From: a virus
Length of the DNA: 35,825 bases
Strand: one strand, 5' to 3'
Virus record (IMG/VR): IMGVR_UViG_3300012926_000012
Span: 1-35,825 of that record
The translations under genes were made by a program, and so were the position numbers. Positions 13,924 to 20,154 of this stretch are shown here, in pieces (position 1 is the stretch's first letter; each line of letters starts with the position of its first letter). Below the pieces are notes generated by a model. That model searched no databases and was not told where the DNA came from. It saw only the letters and a list, made by a program, of their open reading frames with translations.

Positions 13924-14193
13924 TTAGTCTCTTACCGGAGCCCTGCCCCAATCGTTCACTTCTTCTGCGATGATGACTTCGCCCTCTGCATTAGAGGGGC
14001 ATAGGTGTGGTTTGTGTTCCTGATGTTGAAGTGGAGTATCGTCGAGCACGCGAACAAAAATCTGCCCATCCCTCTCGTACATCTCCACGGCATCAGCTTC
14101 ATCGGTACAGAGAGAGTGGTGATGTCCAGACTGTTCACCTAGAGCCAACGGGCGAGTGAGAATGCGTTTTGCTTTTTGTGGAATGCGATCCAT
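13924..14193 (-). CDS. Small protein with GHHH and EH motifs, partner of the DUF6745-like gene
   Basis: An 89-residue protein with L-A-L-G-E-Q-S-G-H-H-H near residue 20, a beta-rich V-E-M-Y-E-R-D-G-Q-I-F-V-R-V-L, then P-L-Q-H-Q-E-H and E-G-E-V-I-I-A-E-E-V. I recognise this layout (GHxH, strand, HxEH, strand) from small uncharacterised proteins found in phages and bacteria, sometimes beside DUF6745-type genes. The conserved His residues suggest metal binding or chemistry. AAGAGGTTC precedes the ATG at 14193. It follows the repeat-containing gene by 62 bases. Confidence 0.65.
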   Translation of the reverse strand: MDRIPQKAKRILTRPLALGEQSGHHHSLCTDEADAVEMYERDGQIFVRVLDDTPLQHQEHKPHLCPSNAEGEVIIAEEVNDWGRAPVRD

Positions 14194-14255
14194 ATATGAA
14201 CCTCTTTGGGTTAGTGTTGTGGTTGTACGCTGGCGTCCCAGCGCAGGAAAATCCG

Positions 14256-15554
14256 TCAACTGTGCTGCTGTACAAGCCGCGCGTCTGATTGATCTAGCCA
14301 CCAGACCAAGACATCTCCCTGCCTGATGTATTTGCCCGACTTGTACTCTGCCTCAGTTTTCTTGAATGCCCGTCCTACGGCCTCATAAACCCGAGTTTCG
14401 TTGTGGGCAACACGCTGGATATACATTTTCCCAGTACTGGGGCAAACAAGCCGCACGAATCGCAGTGGGCGATCTTCAAAATCGCGCAAGATAGAACTCT
14501 CAAGCAGTTCGGCTTGCTCTTCGCCTTCGATATACTCCATTGCTTCTGGATTGCGATTATCGACAAGCGCCGATGGTTCTAATTTGGGGAAGCGCGAATG
14601 TAGAGTATCCGAATGGATAACCAGGACTTTAGACTCCTGTACGAATCTATGCCATCCCATCCGCTCAACCATGACGCGCCGAACTTCGGCATTTTCTTCT
14701 TTCGATATCTGCTCGACAGTGATTGCATCGGGATTTTCAATTACGATCTGCGGTACTCGTGTCCCATGCCATGCCCAAATAGAAAACCTATCTGGGTATC
14801 CCAAAGCTGGTCCATCTTCACAATGCAGGCGGCCTTCTTCATCGCGATGTAAGATGCTATGCCGCTCAGAAACCCAGCATATTTTTTCATGAGGAAGGAA
14901 CCATCCCGCATGCTGTGCAAGTAGCGTCAATCCCTCTAATAACCTAGTTTGATCGCGAAAGCCGCATACTTCGCGGAAATAATCGTAGAAGGCCAGCCAC
15001 CCGGCGTCATGTTGTCCATATCCGCTGTCCCAGACGCTGTCCCTGACGCTGTCCCTGACGCTGTCCCTGACGCTGTCCCCGACGCTGTCCCTGACGCTGT
15101 CCCTGACGCTGGCCCTGACGCTGTTCCCGACGCTGTTCCCGACGCTGTCCCAGACGCTGTCCCAGACGCTGTTCCCGACGCTGGCCCTGACGCTGTCCCA
15201 GACGCTGGCCCAGACGCTGTTCCCGACGCTGTCCCTGACGCTGGCCCCGACGCTGTCCCTGACGCTGGCCCCGACGCTGTCCCTGACGCTGTCCCTGACG
15301 CTGGCCCCGACGCTGGCCCCGACGCTGGCCGGAAGATTGAGGACAATTGCTCTCGTCAAACCTTGGGATAGCGGGGATTCACACCATACAATGCGTGGAT
15401 GCGCCTTGCCTGCGGACTCATAGGCCAGATTGATGGCCCGCTCCGCCTCAACTCGATTAGCTGGCTCTGTAGATAGACCAATAGACGTCCACTTGTCACA
15501 CCATTCGTTAAGGCGCTGAGTTTGTTCCGCAGTAAGATTTTCGATCTTAACCAT
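14256..15554 (-). CDS. DUF6745-like protein with a central SVxx tetrapeptide repeat domain
   Basis: A 432-residue protein in three parts. Residues 1-77 form a helical N-terminal region. Residues 78-177 are about 25 copies of a four-residue unit S-V-[RGW]-[DAN]. Residues 178-432 form a conserved-looking domain with F-Y-D-Y-F-R-E-V-C-G, L-H-C-E-D-G-P-A-L-G-Y-P-D and a terminal W-L-D-Q-S-D. The C-terminal part and the repeat resemble uncharacterised DUF6745 proteins; no enzymatic function is known to me. GGAGAAAGT precedes the ATG, which overlaps the previous stop (TAATG). The 12-bp DNA repeat makes the gene prone to copy-number change. Confidence 0.7.
   Translation of the reverse strand: MVKIENLTAEQTQRLNEWCDKWTSIGLSTEPANRVEAERAINLAYESAGKAHPRIVWCESPLSQGLTRAIVLNLPASVGASVGASVRDSVRDSVGASVRDSVGASVRDSVGNSVWASVWDSVRASVGNSVWDSVWDSVGNSVGNSVRASVRDSVRDSVGDSVRDSVRDSVRDSVWDSGYGQHDAGWLAFYDYFREVCGFRDQTRLLEGLTLLAQHAGWFLPHEKICWVSERHSILHRDEEGRLHCEDGPALGYPDRFSIWAWHGTRVPQIVIENPDAITVEQISKEENAEVRRVMVERMGWHRFVQESKVLVIHSDTLHSRFPKLEPSALVDNRNPEAMEYIEGEEQAELLESSILRDFEDRPLRFVRLVCPSTGKMYIQRVAHNETRVYEAVGRAFKKTEAEYKSGKYIRQGDVLVWWLDQSDARLVQQHS
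15024..15323. repeat. Tandem 12-bp repeat, 25 units
   Basis: Twenty-five uninterrupted 12-bp units of the form GCT-G[TG][TC]-CC[TCA]-GAC on the plus strand. On the coding (minus) strand each unit is GTC-NGG-[GAC/GCC/AAC]-AGC. Variation is confined to three nucleotide positions and never breaks the period. The array lies inside the DUF6745-like gene and keeps several other frames open by chance. Confidence 0.95.
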
Positions 15555-15943
15555 TACTTTCTCCGTGGTTTTTCGTAGCTAAAGTTGAAGTCGACACGCA
15601 TGATTACAGGAATAATCTTTGCCAAATGGTGATGCCCACACGCATGGAACCAATCTGCCGAGCCGAGTTCGGGCTTATTGGTCGCCGGCAGATGTGCCAC
15701 GGTTGGTTTACTGATCGAATAGGCTATGAAGGTGTTAGGCAGTTGTGGGCGATGCGGAGTACCTGGTAGCTCCTGGCTGGATGCGGCTACTGTACACAAA
15801 ATCAGAAAAATCCATACAATCACTCGCCAGAGTCCGTACCCCAGAGCCGCAAGGATTGAGGATACCCAAACCGCATTCATCAAGCCTTTCCAAAGACCAG
15901 CGGAATTTGCATAGAGACGCTCAAAGTGTTGATCTTGTACCAT
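15554..15943 (-). CDS. Membrane-anchored hypothetical protein
   Basis: A 129-residue protein with one or two membrane segments at about 28-56 (WVSSILAALGYGLW and VIVWIFLILCTVAASS) followed by a Pro-rich external or cytoplasmic region and a C-terminal W-F-H-A-C-G-H-H-H-L motif. The ATG at 15943 overlaps the stop of the 33-residue membrane gene (TGATG). The His/Cys cluster may bind metal. Not recognised. Confidence 0.6.
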   Translation of the reverse strand: MVQDQHFERLYANSAGLWKGLMNAVWVSSILAALGYGLWRVIVWIFLILCTVAASSQELPGTPHRPQLPNTFIAYSISKPTVAHLPATNKPELGSADWFHACGHHHLAKIIPVIMRVDFNFSYEKPRRK

Positions 15944-16044
15944 CACTTCACCCCCAACAGCCAGACGGCAGCGTATTCGATAGCCACAGCCAGAATCACC
16001 AGCGTACCCATAACCACCACAAAGATGATGCCGAAAAGATTCAC
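15943..16044 (-). CDS. Single-span membrane miniprotein (33 aa)
   Basis: A 33-residue, almost entirely hydrophobic peptide (MNLFGIIFVVVMGTLVILA and onward) that would cross the membrane once. It starts with GTG overlapping the stop of the zinc protein (GTGA) and ends overlapping the next ATG, so it is precisely fitted between two genes. Such miniproteins often modulate membrane partners; no partner is known here. Confidence 0.6.
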   Translation of the reverse strand: MNLFGIIFVVVMGTLVILAVAIEYAAVWLLGVK

Positions 16045-16541
16045 TCCCCCTCCTCTGCGTCGTACATCCATGTTGGTTGCTCGATATCGGCGCTGCCGTG
16101 AAGATTGTGATATGCGGCATCCCCAGCCTTTAAAAGGGCGCGCAGTTTGAACTCGTTGAATCCCCAAGCGTAGAGTGGGTGTTCTATCGGCACTTCCCAT
16201 TGGCACAGGTCGTGGTCGTAGCTCATTCCAATCTGCTTTGCCAGAGCAACCAGTCTGGATAGCGAGTAGACTAGCTCTTTCATCGCCGCCTGTTGCTCTG
16301 CGGTAAGCGTTTGAAACATTGCCTGCGAGCGGCAAGAGTCCGAGCAGTACCAGACCCCATTTGGCCCTTCACCCGCATCGCCCAAGTACAGGCCAGATGC
16401 GTGCCACTCCCTATCCCCATCGTCGCCGCGATTCTCGCATTCGCGTAGACAAATCGGGCAGGTTCGATAATCGGAGATCGCGTAGCCAGAGCCAAACTCC
16501 AGCGTCACTGATCGATCTCCGTAGGGTACATAAGTGCTCAT
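16041..16541 (-). CDS. Zinc-ribbon hypothetical protein, first gene of the recombination operon
   Basis: A 166-residue protein with C28-P-I-C31-L-R-E-C35 and C66-S-D-S-C70, likely a treble-clef or ribbon zinc site, then a helical region (about 78-105) and an aromatic C-terminus. GAGGTAGCC precedes the ATG at 16541. It is the first gene after the promoter at 16576-16602, so it leads the operon that contains the membrane proteins, the DUF6745-like protein, the exonuclease and RecT. Function unknown. Confidence 0.7.
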   Translation of the reverse strand: MSTYVPYGDRSVTLEFGSGYAISDYRTCPICLRECENRGDDGDREWHASGLYLGDAGEGPNGVWYCSDSCRSQAMFQTLTAEQQAAMKELVYSLSRLVALAKQIGMSYDHDLCQWEVPIEHPLYAWGFNEFKLRALLKAGDAAYHNLHGSADIEQPTWMYDAEEGE

Positions 16542-16575
16542 TTGCGGCTACCTCATTTGTGGTACTGTAATGCAG

Positions 16576-16602
16576 TTTGTACACACAAACGAGCTTTGTC
16601 AA
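16576..16602 (-). promoter_or_regulatory. Promoter of the recombination operon
   Basis: On the minus strand TTGACA (16602-16597), a 15-base spacer containing GTTTGTGTG, and TACAAA (16581-16576). A TGTACAAACTGC element overlaps the -10 box, similar to sites at 17449 and 20054. The predicted leader of about 28 bases carries the SD of the first gene. Confidence 0.55.
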
Positions 16603-16610
16603 GAGAAAAA

Positions 16611-16802
16611 TTAATTAGTCACGATATTTTTTGCAAGCGTGTCAGTTTCACGGCCAGGCGCGTAATCTTCGAGCAACTGTCGAACATAGCTGCCGATAGG
16701 CATTTTGGCGTGTTTGGCTCTGCGCGCCAGCTCTTTTTTGGTGGAGGCAGCAATGCGGATCATGACCACTTCGGATTTGAGCGACGGCTTATTTTTTTCC
16801 AT
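16611..16802 (-). CDS. Ribbon-helix-helix DNA-binding protein
   Basis: A 63-residue protein with the Arc/CopG/MetJ layout: a short strand E-V-V-M-I-R-I-A, helix T-K-K-E-L-A-R-R-A-K-H-A, turn K-M-P-I-G, helix S-Y-V-R-Q-L-L-E-D-Y. RHH proteins bind operators as dimers. It ends just 9 bases before the promoter of the recombination operon, transcribed in the same direction, and is a good candidate to regulate that promoter. The SD is weak (GAGAGATACTCCT). Confidence 0.75.
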   Translation of the reverse strand: MEKNKPSLKSEVVMIRIAASTKKELARRAKHAKMPIGSYVRQLLEDYAPGRETDTLAKNIVTN

Positions 16803-16852
16803 AGGAGTATCTCTCGGGGAACCGGGGCCGCATGAGACACGGCCCGCCTTAG

Positions 16853-17215
16853 CTACTTCTTTTCTGCCGACTTGACTGTTTGCTTCCAGACGTTATGCTC
16901 GCGGTCGTAGGAATAGTCGTCTCCCCAGCCATTTGCTTTCTTGACTTCGGCCATCCACTCAGCCAGCTTCTTTTCTTGCTCTGCGTATTGCGTCTGCAAT
17001 GGCTGCATCTGGGCTGTGGCGTCTTTCTGGATAATTGTGGCCTGGAGCTGAAGATTTTTCTCTGTCTCGACATAAAGCCGCGCGCCAGTAGCGTCATATG
17101 GTGCTTTGGGCGCAACCTCAACTTGAATAGGCTGGATAAGAGCTGGTGTAGCGGGTGGATTCTGCGCAAAGGCTGCGGAGCCTAGCGCGAGGATGAGTAT
17201 TGCGGCAAGTCTCAT
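16853..17215 (-). CDS. Secreted coiled-coil protein
   Basis: A 120-residue protein with a clear Sec signal peptide (MRLAAILILALGSAAFA then Q-N-P-P), a Pro-rich stretch, and a helical region from about 50 to 100 rich in Glu, Gln and Lys (YVETEKNLQLQATIIQKDA and onward) that should form a coiled coil. The mature protein would be periplasmic. A spanin-like or envelope-modifying role is possible but there is no lysis gene next to it. AGGAGAAACC precedes the ATG. Confidence 0.65.
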   Translation of the reverse strand: MRLAAILILALGSAAFAQNPPATPALIQPIQVEVAPKAPYDATGARLYVETEKNLQLQATIIQKDATAQMQPLQTQYAEQEKKLAEWMAEVKKANGWGDDYSYDREHNVWKQTVKSAEKK

Positions 17216-17240
17216 GGTACGGTTTCTCCTGGTAAAACTT

Positions 17241-17428
17241 TGTCTGTGGGTAGGATTCGATACCTACTATCCGGGTGCTCGAATCGAACGAGCCCTCTTT
17301 ACTTTTGCATTCAAGAGCGACACCATGTTCCCAGTCCTTGTTGGAAGATTTGCGGTCATACCAACTTGTTAGCGTGTCCTTGGATTTTCAGCCCTCGCAA
17401 GCCACCGATTTCCACGCCGCCACAGACA
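17241..17428 (-). ncRNA. Candidate structured RNA with tRNA-like arms
   Basis: No protein gene is visible between 17216 and 17480. A perfect 9-bp helix (TGTCTGTGG with CCACAGACA) closes a 188-base region. Inside, on the minus strand, are GCGTG/CACGC, GTTGG/CCAAC, CTCTT/AAGAG, GCTCG-TTCGATT-CGAGC and GTAGG-TATCGAAT-CCTAC; the last two look like T arms. It is not a normal tRNA, because the acceptor partner is about 180 bases away and no anticodon arm fits. It may be a degenerate tRNA cluster, a tRNA-like RNA or the leader of the periplasmic gene at 17215. Confidence 0.3.
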
Positions 17429-17448
17429 TTAAGATGCTGCCATAACCG

Positions 17449-17467
17449 TGTACAAAATGCAATAAGC
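17449..17467 (+). promoter_or_regulatory. Solitary TGTACAAAATGC element
   Basis: TGTACAAAATGCAATAAG matches, over most of its length, sites near the promoters at 8176 (ACAAAATGCAATTAG), 16581 (minus strand) and 20054. No good -35 box is placed for it here, so it looks like an isolated regulator site just downstream of the 17481-17750 gene. Confidence 0.35.
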
Positions 17468-17480
17468 GGTGAGAAAATAG

Positions 17481-17750
17481 TTAGGAGAAGAGGTCATACA
17501 GGAAGGTAGCTGCAAAATAACCTGCGAGCGCGCACATGAGAAGCGCGAACTGCTCAAGCAGGATCACATGAAAGTCTGGGTAAGCATTCCGCCCCATCCA
17601 GTTCAGCGGCCCGTGCCACAACCAGGCATAGCCCTTAGATACTCGATAGACCGCACCCAACCTATATGTCCACGGCACATAGGCTGCCAGTAGGAACGCT
17701 AGGGAGAGATAGGGTATAGCCACCAGCGGCAAGATGTGACGGCGCAGCAT
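17481..17750 (-). CDS. Membrane protein with two or three spans
   Basis: An 89-residue protein with hydrophobic segments at about 6-24 (ILPLVAIPYLSLAFLLAAY) and 65-87 (LLEQFALLMCALAGYFAATFL) and an aromatic middle. The ATG at 17750 lies 7 bases after a strong TTGACA/TATCCT promoter and has no SD, so a leaderless transcript is predicted; the frame upstream of it has no coding character. Size and topology would fit a holin, but no endolysin is nearby, so the role is left open. Confidence 0.6.
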   Translation of the reverse strand: MLRRHILPLVAIPYLSLAFLLAAYVPWTYRLGAVYRVSKGYAWLWHGPLNWMGRNAYPDFHVILLEQFALLMCALAGYFAATFLYDLFS

Positions 17751-17757
17751 GACCCCA

Positions 17758-17785
17758 AGGATAGCGCGAGAATCTAAATTGTCAA
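17758..17785 (-). promoter_or_regulatory. Promoter of the 89-residue membrane protein gene
   Basis: TTGACA (17785-17780), a 16-base spacer and TATCCT (17763-17758) on the minus strand. Transcription should start at or within 1-2 bases of the ATG at 17750. It is one of the best consensus promoters in the window. Confidence 0.65.
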
Positions 17786-17813
17786 TCCCGTAAAAGTTTT
17801 CATAGATCGCGCC

Positions 17814-17842
17814 TTGACAGATTTGTGGAGACAAAATACAGT
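17814..17842 (+). promoter_or_regulatory. Promoter of the replication/accessory operon
   Basis: TTGACA at 17814-17819, a 17-base spacer with GATTTGTGG, and TACAGT at 17837-17842, divergent from the membrane-protein promoter 30 bases away. It would give a leader of nearly 200 bases before the initiator gene at 18046. Confidence 0.6.
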
Positions 17843-18045
17843 TTGTGGTATCCAGCCTGATCCCTGGATGCCTCCGTTCGCGTGGTAGGGGTGAGAGGCC
17901 GATCCCAAATCGGCCCCATCCGTCCTTATCTAATGCCAAACGAAGGTCACGCGAACATTTCCGCACGCCAAGAAGTCAGTTTGACGCGATGGGATTCGTC
18001 TGCTTTGGAGATTTTATATGGATATGGCAGGAGGCTCTTGTTTAA
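17843..18045 (+). other. Long leader of the initiator gene with a 7-bp hairpin
   Basis: No gene is supported here. The leader includes GGCCGAT (17897-17903), a 5-base loop and ATCGGCC (17909-17915), a stable hairpin without a T run. AGGAGG lies 11 bases before the initiator ATG. An 11-codon frame beginning near 18018 overlaps that SD and could act as a small leader peptide, but this is speculative. Confidence 0.4.
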
Positions 18046-19035
18046 ATGGCTAATACTTGGTTCCGTTTTTATTCCGAGTTTTCGCACGATCCCAAAGTCC
18101 AAATGATGACGGAGGCTATGCAGCGCCGTCTCGTGATGCTTTTTTGTGATAAATGCAGTGACGTTCTTGTGACGTTAAGCGAACAGGAGCTAGCGTTTCG
18201 TTGGCGCATCAGTGACGAAGAGTTAGGTAAAACAAAGAGTGTTTTTATCGACAAAGGCTTTATAGATGATGGCTGGAACATCCTTAATTGGAACAGGAGA
18301 CAGTTTATATCTGACAGTAGTACGGAGCGGACGAGGAGATATCGGGAACGGAAGAGAACGTCACATAAGAGTCACAGTGACGGCGATGAAACAAAGAGTG
18401 ACGCCCTAGATACAGATACAGATACAGATACAGAACAGATACAGAACAGAGAAGAGCTTACGCTCTTGTCGTCTGAGTCGACCAGCGATCATCTCGCGGT
18501 TTTTCCCGAAACGTGGAATCGGTTGTCAGGATTTTTGCCAAAGGTGGAAAAATTTACAAGCTCCAGGCGTAAGAAATTAGCTAGCCGAGTACACGAAGGA
18601 CTAACCCTGAGTAGGTTTATAGAGGCAATCAAATGGTGCACCGTAAAACCTCATCTTCGCGGAGACAATGATCGAGGCTGGACCGCAACTTTCGATTGGC
18701 TCATAGAAAACGACAAGAATCTTGAAAAGGCAATGACCAACAGCTACGGATTGGTACCAGGAGAAAACAATGGCAAACGAAATAGAAATACCCCAACAAC
18801 CGAGCACAACTCAAATGCGCTACAGGAAGCTGTTCAACTCGCCGGACTCAAGGAGGGTCCAGCTATTGGCAGCGGAAGCACGTCTGATGACAGTTCTACA
18901 GACGAAAATAGACGCTCAATTATTGCACATATGGGCAGACAACCTGGAACAATTTTCCCCAGAACAATTGACGCAAGCCTTCACGAGGGCGGAGATGGAG
19001 ATCAAGGCATGGCCGTCCGTGGCGCAAATCGTTGA
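18046..19035 (+). CDS. Phage replication initiator (O-like), N-terminal winged helix
   Basis: A 329-residue protein whose N-terminal 90 residues (W-F-R-F-Y-S-E-F-S-H-D-P-K-V-Q-M ... RWRISDEELGKTK ... FIDDGWNILNWNRRQ) match phage replisome-organiser N-terminal domains. A basic R-R-Y-R-E-R-K-R and an acidic linker of Asp-Thr repeats follow (about 120-130), then a second domain (about 150-235, PETWNRLSGFLPKVEKFTSSRRKKL). It would bind the phage origin and recruit DnaB. The last 88 residues lie in a different frame over the next gene and look low-complexity. AGGAGG precedes the ATG. Confidence 0.8.
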   Translation: MANTWFRFYSEFSHDPKVQMMTEAMQRRLVMLFCDKCSDVLVTLSEQELAFRWRISDEELGKTKSVFIDKGFIDDGWNILNWNRRQFISDSSTERTRRYRERKRTSHKSHSDGDETKSDALDTDTDTDTEQIQNREELTLLSSESTSDHLAVFPETWNRLSGFLPKVEKFTSSRRKKLASRVHEGLTLSRFIEAIKWCTVKPHLRGDNDRGWTATFDWLIENDKNLEKAMTNSYGLVPGENNGKRNRNTPTTEHNSNALQEAVQLAGLKEGPAIGSGSTSDDSSTDENRRSIIAHMGRQPGTIFPRTIDASLHEGGDGDQGMAVRGANR

Positions 19036-19408
19036 GTACATCTACGTAAATCAGTTTGATGAAGAGTGGAATATGCTTCTTGCCGGCCTTCCACGGCACA
19101 CTGTCGAATGGAAAGACAGGCAATCGCGCAAGGTGCCAGGATCGTGGGAATTCCAAGGATCAGATCGTGTTTGGGTTGAGGGAGAATTACTCCCTGAGAT
19201 TCCAGCGCCTGTATTACCCGCATACCTGGAGCGCGCCCTGCAAACCTTCGGCCACGGCAAATGCGAGGATGGGCTGAGACGCATCAAGGAAAATCATCCA
19301 CACTTCTGGAGCCGGGAAACCGAGAGCCTCCAGGGACAGCACAACAGGGACATGGAAGCCCTCAAGGGCAAGTTTTGGGTGGAATGGGTCAAGGCGCGGC
19401 AGCGGTAA
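18770..19408 (+). CDS. Probable helicase loader / P-like replication protein
   Basis: A 212-residue protein. Residues 30-92 (L-L-A-A-E-A-R-L-M-T-V-L ... W-A-D-N-L-E-Q-F-S-P-E-Q-L-T-Q-A-F ... W-P-S-V-A-Q-I-V-E) have the helical pattern of phage helicase loader/inhibitor proteins (G39P/P-like), in which one domain samples the helicase and W-P-S-x-x-x-I marks the end. No Walker motif is visible, so it is not a DnaC-type AAA+ loader. AGGAGAAAACA precedes the ATG. It begins 266 bases before the initiator ends, an unusually long out-of-phase overlap. Confidence 0.65.
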   Translation: MANEIEIPQQPSTTQMRYRKLFNSPDSRRVQLLAAEARLMTVLQTKIDAQLLHIWADNLEQFSPEQLTQAFTRAEMEIKAWPSVAQIVEYIYVNQFDEEWNMLLAGLPRHTVEWKDRQSRKVPGSWEFQGSDRVWVEGELLPEIPAPVLPAYLERALQTFGHGKCEDGLRRIKENHPHFWSRETESLQGQHNRDMEALKGKFWVEWVKARQR

Positions 19409-19564
19409 GCGGTTGGTGACAGGTAAAGTGATTTACCGGATACAAAAATCTAGTAATCGGAGATGAGAAGTGCAAAGAGTCGAATCTGATTCATTTTCCC
19501 TACACCACCGAGATATTCATGTTCATGCAGAACTAAACAAAAATATGCAACTCCTGGGGGAAAT
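19409..19564. other. Intergenic gap with short hairpin
   Basis: No gene is visible. GGTAAA-GTGA-TTTACC at 19422-19437 forms a 6-bp hairpin with a GTGA tetraloop, without a T run. The stretch ends in the GGGGGAAAT ribosome-binding site of the next gene. Confidence 0.4.
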
Positions 19565-20011
19565 ATGGAAAGAAAGCTAGTAGTGCCAGAGGGAATGATT
19601 AAAGCGATCAGCGATAGACAATGCAAAATATGGGGTGCAAGCCAGGGAGATGACTTTATTCGCGATTTACTATTGCCAGCCGTCGAATGGCTTACCGACA
19701 ATCCAGCCATTACAGCCCCATCCATCGTGGATTGCAAGAAGCTCTATGTAAATTTTCTTGCGGCCAAACGAACCATAAAGGATAGCGGTATATTTCAGGA
19801 GAAAGATATCGATGCAATAGCGCTAGGTACGCCCATAGCCGAATGGCGGGGCCTCATGTTCCTTGCGCCAGAGCTAGAATTGCCGAATGAAATAAAAGGC
19901 CTTCTCTGGCCAATTACCTACCGCAATTCTACGACTATAGAACACAATAAGGCAGTCATCGCCGCTTTTGAGGCAGGCAAGGAATTCGCCGCGTCAGGCA
20001 GCACAAAATAA
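19565..20011 (+). CDS. Hypothetical protein
   Basis: A 148-residue soluble protein, not recognised. It is predicted to be mixed alpha/beta with no Cys cluster, signal peptide or membrane segment. Notable segments are W-G-A-S-Q-G-D-D-F-I-R-D-L-L-L-P-A-V and a C-terminal helix (EHNKAVIAAFEAGKEFAAS). GGGGGAAAT precedes the ATG. It follows the replication genes and precedes a new promoter at 20034, so it may be the last gene of the replication transcript. Confidence 0.6.
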   Translation: MERKLVVPEGMIKAISDRQCKIWGASQGDDFIRDLLLPAVEWLTDNPAITAPSIVDCKKLYVNFLAAKRTIKDSGIFQEKDIDAIALGTPIAEWRGLMFLAPELELPNEIKGLLWPITYRNSTTIEHNKAVIAAFEAGKEFAASGSTK

Positions 20012-20027
20012 TTCATCAGCTACGCGA

Positions 20028-20071
20028 TTTGTGTTGACAAACATATTCTTCCGTGTACAAAATGCTGTACA
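20028..20071 (+). promoter_or_regulatory. Promoter of the small-gene array with two operator motifs
   Basis: TTGACA (20034-20039), a 16-base spacer and TACAAA (20056-20061). TTTGTGTTGA (20028-20037) covers the -35 exactly as at the xis and LexA-like promoters. TGTACA occurs twice with a 6-base gap (20054-20059 and 20066-20071), forming a symmetric dyad over the -10 box. This is the best view of both control motifs at one promoter. Confidence 0.6.
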
Positions 20072-20154
20072 GTAAAAGTGAAGAAAGATGATCCAAGTCA
20101 ATGCGGACTTCAAAGACAAGCGCGAGAATCAGTCTGAAAGTGGAGGATAGCCAA

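Noticed and set aside
15024-15323. CRISPR array
   Set aside because: Units are 12 bp, contiguous and in frame, with no unique spacers and no cas genes.
15024-15323. Full diversity-generating retroelement
   Set aside because: The variation is adenine-compatible, but there is no reverse transcriptase and no template repeat in the window. The suggestion is kept only as a note.
14936-15371. Long open frames on both strands over the 12-bp repeat, coding ASGTASGP-like or DAVPDAGP-like repeats
   Set aside because: They are produced by a stop-free 12-bp period. The minus-strand SV-repeat frame continues into conserved flanking domains and has an SD, so it is the real gene.
17241-17310. Normal tRNA gene
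   Set aside because: T-arm-like hairpins are present, but no matching acceptor, D arm and anticodon arm could be placed at tRNA distances on either strand.
17481-17750. Holin
   Set aside because: Size and spans fit, but there is no endolysin or spanin pair nearby, and its own leaderless promoter argues against a late lysis gene.
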